Assembly (NCBI RefSeq): GCF_009695545.1
Contig: NZ_VUNS01000002.1
Location: forward strand, 310,001-374,000
Length of the DNA: 64,000 bases
Reading direction: 5' to 3'
Source: Victivallis lenta
GTDB lineage: Bacteria > Verrucomicrobiota > Lentisphaeria > Victivallales > Victivallaceae
Shown here: positions 60,782 through 64,000 of the stretch, in pieces
Position numbering within the stretch: position 1 is the stretch's first letter
Layout of the letters: each line of letters begins with the position of its first letter
The notes under the pieces: generated by a model
Told to the model about the DNA's origin: nothing
The model's database searches: none
The model's input: the letters and a program-made list of their open reading frames with translations, nothing else
Translations under genes and position numbers: made by a program

Positions 60782-61554
60782 AAATACGCCTTCTGTTTCT
60801 CCTGTTCGCCGCGCTTGTTCCGGCCGGGCTGCCGGCGGCCGCGCCCGCGCCGCCGGAGACCGGTGTACCGTTCCGGGCCGGAGCGATCGAAATCGACGGC
60901 AGGCCGGACGACCCGGGCTGGAAGGCGGCGGCCGTTCTCAAGCTCGACCGCCCTCCCCTCGGAGAACCGGCGGCAGCGCCGGTTCCCTTCACTGAAATCC
61001 GGCTCGCCTACGATGAAACGACGCTTTACGTCGCCTTCGTCTGCCGGGACGACGACATCCGGCCGGCCGCGGGCCCGGACGGGCTGCTGCACACCGGAGA
61101 CGTGGCGGAACTCTTCATCGACGGAACCGGCGACCGCCGCCGGTTCTTCGAGCTCCAGTTCAACCCGGCCGGACTTCTCCGCGGCACGGAGCACTTTTTC
61201 ACCGGAACGGAGCTCCGGCTCGATGCAGACGGCCTCTGGACCGAATGGGACAAGGTCGGGGAACGGCAGGATTGCATTCTTTCCGGGCTCCGCCACGCCG
61301 CCGGCATGCTCCGCGACGGGGAAGGCCGGGTCTGCGGCTGGTTCGTCGAAGCGGCGCTTCCGGCCGAGGAACTGCTGCGCCGCACGGGACGCGGCAGTTT
61401 CGAAGCGGGGAAACGCCTCCTCGCCAACTTCGTCCGTTACGACTACGCCGCGGGAAAAGCGGAGCCGGATATGGTTTTCTGGTCCGCAACCGTCTCCGGC
61501 CGCCCGCACCGTTCGCCGGGGCGTTTCGGAACGCTTCTGCTGCTGCCGCGCTGA
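60778..61554 (+). CDS. Exported CBM9/DOMON-like carbohydrate-binding protein
   Basis: A 258-residue protein with a signal peptide (MKIRLLFLLFAALVPAGLPA). IEIDGRPDDPGWKAA opens the fold and IRLAYDETTLYVAFVCRD, DVAELFIDG and FFELQFNPAG are the characteristic strands of the CBM9-like family. There is no attached catalytic domain, so it is probably a binding or electron-relay-type accessory. It is the last gene of module D. Confidence 0.8.
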   Translation: MKIRLLFLLFAALVPAGLPAAAPAPPETGVPFRAGAIEIDGRPDDPGWKAAAVLKLDRPPLGEPAAAPVPFTEIRLAYDETTLYVAFVCRDDDIRPAAGPDGLLHTGDVAELFIDGTGDRRRFFELQFNPAGLLRGTEHFFTGTELRLDADGLWTEWDKVGERQDCILSGLRHAAGMLRDGEGRVCGWFVEAALPAEELLRRTGRGSFEAGKRLLANFVRYDYAAGKAEPDMVFWSATVSGRPHRSPGRFGTLLLLPR

Positions 61555-61635
61555 CACGAATCCGGCCCCGCGTGCCGCAACTGCGTTTTTTCCGCACAAA
61601 ATCCGAATTTTTCGCGGTTTCCGCTCCGGGAGCTG

Positions 61636-61664
61636 TGGACAAACCGCCGTTTTCGTGTTATGTT
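61636..61664 (+). promoter_or_regulatory. Possible promoter for the 303-aa hypothetical gene
   Basis: TGGACA, 17 bp, TATGTT, 22 bp before the ATG. Confidence 0.45.
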
Positions 61665-61686
61665 AGGCGTAACCACAGGAATTGAT

Positions 61687-62598
61687 ATGAGCAACCCCGA
61701 CGAAGAACTCGATCTGTTCAGCTTTGCCGAAGCGCAGGAGGCCGAAAAGACGGCGGAGGAACCCGCCGCAGCGCCGGCTGTTCCCGCCGCCGGAGCCGAA
61801 GAGACGCCTCCGGCAGCCGATCCGGAGAGCGGACTCACGTTCCCGGCGCGCGTACCTCCGCCGAAAGCGCTGACCCGCAGCGATTTCCAGCAGCTTTGCG
61901 TCGGTTTTCTCGCATCGCTTGCGCCGCATGCCGTCGCCACCTCGGTCCCGGTCCGCCGGTTCAAATACAAGGTCAACGCCGCCGGGTTCTGGCGCGGGGA
62001 AAACGCGCGCAGCAAGGATGTGGTGAAAACCGCCGTCGTGGTTCTCTTCGATCAGGTGGACAACTGTTTCTGCGAATGCGTCGACCAGCAGGCCCTGCTC
62101 GGCGAAATCCACTCGCTGCGCGGCGAAAAGGAGCGGCTCGAAGCCGAAATCCGGGAGAACGAGCCGGAACTCGCTTCGACCGACGATCTCTTCAGCGAAC
62201 TGCGGAGCTGGGATTATGCGTCGAGCCGGAATCCGGCATACCGCAAGCTCCGCGCCAGGCTCGAAAAACTCCAGCACACGCTGCATCAGGGCAGCCGCCT
62301 CGAACGCATCCGCCGGGCCGGGGCCGCCGATCTCTGTTATCTGGCCGTTCCGACCGGACTCATCGCGCCGGATGAGATCGAAGCCGGCTGGGGAATCGTC
62401 TATCTGAACGCGGACCGCAGCTTCACGCTCGTGCGCGAAGCCGAATTGCAAACCGGCGTCGAACCGTGCAATCGCCAGTTCCTCGCGCAGAACATCGCGG
62501 TTGCCGCGACGACGGCGGTTCTGTTCATGGCCGGCGTGGATCGCCGCGGCAAAAGCGTCCGCTTCCGCCGTTTTCCGCGCAAGCGCCAGGTTCAGTAG
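61687..62598 (+). CDS. Hypothetical cytosolic protein (possible MmcB-like C-terminus)
   Basis: A 303-residue protein with no export signal. Residues 1-60 are Ala/Pro/Glu-rich and disordered-looking. A central part (about 60-125) has VRRFKYKVNAAGFWRGENARSKD, a helical coiled segment follows (about 130-215, GEKERLEAEIRENEPEL) and the end carries CYLAVPTGLIAPDEIEAGWGIVY and FTLVREAE. This last part resembles MmcB-type (PD-(D/E)xK-like) proteins, where the nuclease-like fold reads AVP, then a GLI strand and a LVREA helix. ATG 61687 has AGGAA 5 bp ahead. Function unknown. Confidence 0.6.
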   Translation: MSNPDEELDLFSFAEAQEAEKTAEEPAAAPAVPAAGAEETPPAADPESGLTFPARVPPPKALTRSDFQQLCVGFLASLAPHAVATSVPVRRFKYKVNAAGFWRGENARSKDVVKTAVVVLFDQVDNCFCECVDQQALLGEIHSLRGEKERLEAEIRENEPELASTDDLFSELRSWDYASSRNPAYRKLRARLEKLQHTLHQGSRLERIRRAGAADLCYLAVPTGLIAPDEIEAGWGIVYLNADRSFTLVREAELQTGVEPCNRQFLAQNIAVAATTAVLFMAGVDRRGKSVRFRRFPRKRQVQ

Positions 62599-62651
62599 CT
62601 CCTTCTTCCGCCTTCCGTCCGGGAAACCGGCGCCTTTTCCCCGTCCGCCGT

Positions 62652-62680
62652 TGGACAACTTGTCATTCCGCGGTTATATT
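62652..62680 (+). promoter_or_regulatory. Promoter for the ClC channel gene
   Basis: TGGACA, 17 bp, TATATT, 53 bp before the ATG. Confidence 0.5.
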
Positions 62681-62733
62681 AACGCAGAAGAGAAATTCCA
62701 TCCCGCGGCACTTGAGGAGAAGAGGAGGTGTCC

Positions 62734-64000
62734 ATGCGCAAGGAGAGGATTGTATTCGATTACCGCCACTATTTTCTGCGGTCCGTGGTGTTCCTGTATT
62801 ACCATCTCGGCGAAAACGGGTTCCTGATTCTGCTCGGCGTCGTCACCGGGCTGGTGACCGGCGTCGGCGCCGGCGCGATGAAACTCGGTGCGGCGCGGCT
62901 CTCGGAATTCGCCCCGTATCTGCGGGAACACGGATGGCTGCTGCCCGCGCTGCTGCTTCCGGCGGCCGGACTCGCCGGCGCATTTCTGCTGGGGCGCCTC
63001 CTGTTGCGCCGCCGCCCGGCGACGAGCCTCTCGTGGGTCATCTACGATTTGCAGGAGAAGCAGCCCGAAATGTCGTGGCTCGAAACCTTTTCGCATATTT
63101 TCACCAGCGCCGTGACGGTCGGCCTCGGCGGCTCGGCCGGGCTCGAGACGCCGAGCGTGCTGACCGGCGCCGCCATCGGCAGCAAAACCGGCTGGCTCTG
63201 CCGGCTGTCGGTCGACAAGCGCGGAACGCTGATGGTCTGCGGCACGGCGGCGGGCATCTCAGCCGTGTTCGGCAGCCCGATCGCGGGTGCGCTCTTCGCG
63301 CTCGAGGTGGTCTTTCCGCGCCAGGCGCGGCGGCGGCTCGTGCCGATCCTGCTCTCCTCGGCCGGAGCCGCGATCATCGCGGAACTGATCTTCGGCAGCG
63401 GCAGCATGTTCAAGGTGCCGTCCGCGCCGTGGCCGTTCCATTCGCTGCCGTACTTCATTCTGCTCGGCATCCTCTGCGCCTTCGTCGGCGTCTACATCAT
63501 CCAGCTCAACTATCACTTCGGCAACCGGCTCAAAAAGGCGTTTCCGAACCGGTGGGTGCGGCTCGGCATCGGCTGCGCCGGGCTGGCCGGGCTGCTCTGG
63601 CTCTTCCCGATTCTCGCGGGAGACGGCTACAACTTCGTCCAGATGCTCTTTTCGGGAGCCGACAAGAACCATCTGCAATCCTGGAATCACGGCTGCAATC
63701 TTCTGCTGCTGAGCCTCGCCGCAGTTCTGCTCAAGGTGGTCGGCACCGTCTTCACGCTCGAGTGCGGCGGCGACGGCGGCATTTTCGCGCCGACCATGTT
63801 CACCGGCGCCTTCACGGGGTTCCTGCTCGCCCGGCTGGTCAACGACTTCACGGGCCTGGAACTCTCGGAGGCGAACTTCGTCGCGGCGGGCATGTGCGGC
63901 GTCTTCACTTCTTCGCTGCGCGCGCCGCTGACCGGAATCTTCCTCATCGTCGAAGTGACCGGCGACTTCATGCTGATGATTCCGCTCATGATCGTCTCGG
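62734..64000 (+). CDS. ClC-family chloride channel/antiporter, 3' end outside window
   Basis: The frame opens at ATG 62734 (AGGAGG 6 bp ahead) and is open to the right edge, giving 422 residues. Many hydrophobic helices are present. GSAGLETPSVLTGAAIGS takes the place of the G-K/R-E-G-P filter motif with the E-x-P spacing kept, and GGIFAPTMFTGAF is the G-x-F-x-P motif. The early GSGIP motif is poorly conserved. ClC proteins move Cl- (or F-), often in exchange for H+. Whether it is channel or antiporter depends on residues not judged here. Confidence 0.87.
   Translation, partial: MRKERIVFDYRHYFLRSVVFLYYHLGENGFLILLGVVTGLVTGVGAGAMKLGAARLSEFAPYLREHGWLLPALLLPAAGLAGAFLLGRLLLRRRPATSLSWVIYDLQEKQPEMSWLETFSHIFTSAVTVGLGGSAGLETPSVLTGAAIGSKTGWLCRLSVDKRGTLMVCGTAAGISAVFGSPIAGALFALEVVFPRQARRRLVPILLSSAGAAIIAELIFGSGSMFKVPSAPWPFHSLPYFILLGILCAFVGVYIIQLNYHFGNRLKKAFPNRWVRLGIGCAGLAGLLWLFPILAGDGYNFVQMLFSGADKNHLQSWNHGCNLLLLSLAAVLLKVVGTVFTLECGGDGGIFAPTMFTGAFTGFLLARLVNDFTGLELSEANFVAAGMCGVFTSSLRAPLTGIFLIVEVTGDFMLMIPLMIVS

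Noticed and set aside
1-64000. CRISPR arrays, insertion sequences, prophage
   Set aside because: No regularly spaced repeats, transposase, integrase or terminal inverted repeats were found on reading through the window.

Overview
The window is GC-rich bacterial chromosome, dense with genes on both strands. The organism is diderm: it carries ArnA/ArnD lipid A modification genes, a heptose-phosphate adenylyltransferase, a WecA-type polyprenyl-phosphate transferase and many Sec signal peptides. Four short-leader pseudopilins of the prepilin/H-X9-DG type, each next to a sugar-type regulator and/or large secreted glycosidase-like proteins, point to the Planctomycetota-Verrucomicrobiota-Chlamydiota group. 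The most likely home is Lentisphaerota, near Victivallis. This placement is inferred from gene content; no search was run.

Left part (1-39.4 kb) is mainly housekeeping. It holds an edge-truncated alpha/beta hydrolase, a DUF308/HdeD-like membrane protein, two paralogous small orphan beta-domain proteins with matching promoters, metX-metW, hflX coupled to a long coiled-coil/TPR protein, tRNA-Leu(UAG), a LamG-endonuclease/phosphatase protein and a large MurQ/GCKR-like SIS protein. A five-gene minus-strand run follows: YycJ-like hydrolase, Zn-ribbon Ser/Thr kinase, degenerate hybrid histidine kinase, MFS transporter and HPr-kinase-like P-loop protein. It ends at a chagasin-type inhibitor lipoprotein with its own promoter. 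Next come rpoN, a methyltransferase, a three-gene NuoE/NuoF/GltD-type flavin-FeS complex joined by ATGA overlaps, arnA-arnD, tmk-holB-glmM, a stand-alone AICAR transformylase, and a plus-strand run (YfgM-like protein, SpoU methylase, WecA-like transferase, dCMP deaminase, heptose-P adenylyltransferase). The part closes with copA, whose two metal-binding domains are a near-identical duplication, preceded by a 53-aa Cys-rich membrane protein under an operator-like palindrome.

Right part (39.5-61.6 kb) is accessory carbohydrate biology in four repeated modules. A: pseudopilin plus LacI regulator. B: pseudopilin, two paralogous beta-domain proteins (one fused to a clan GH-A-like barrel) and a GH42-like enzyme. 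C: ROK regulator, pseudopilin, GH110-like beta-helix enzyme. D: GntR regulator with a solute-binding-protein-like sensor, pseudopilin, a 1234-aa unrecognised secreted protein, a 338-aa unrecognised secreted protein and a CBM9-like protein. Palindromes lie on or near the regulator promoters. The last 2.4 kb carry a hypothetical protein and a ClC-family channel cut by the right edge.

A recurrent promoter form is visible: TTGACA-like -35, exactly 17 bp, and CATAAT as -10, often preceded by GT. It is used by both small orphan genes and by the regulator/pseudopilin modules. The most distinctive system is the regulator-pseudopilin-secreted enzyme module, which may be a Lentisphaerota counterpart of the Bacteroidota polysaccharide utilisation locus.
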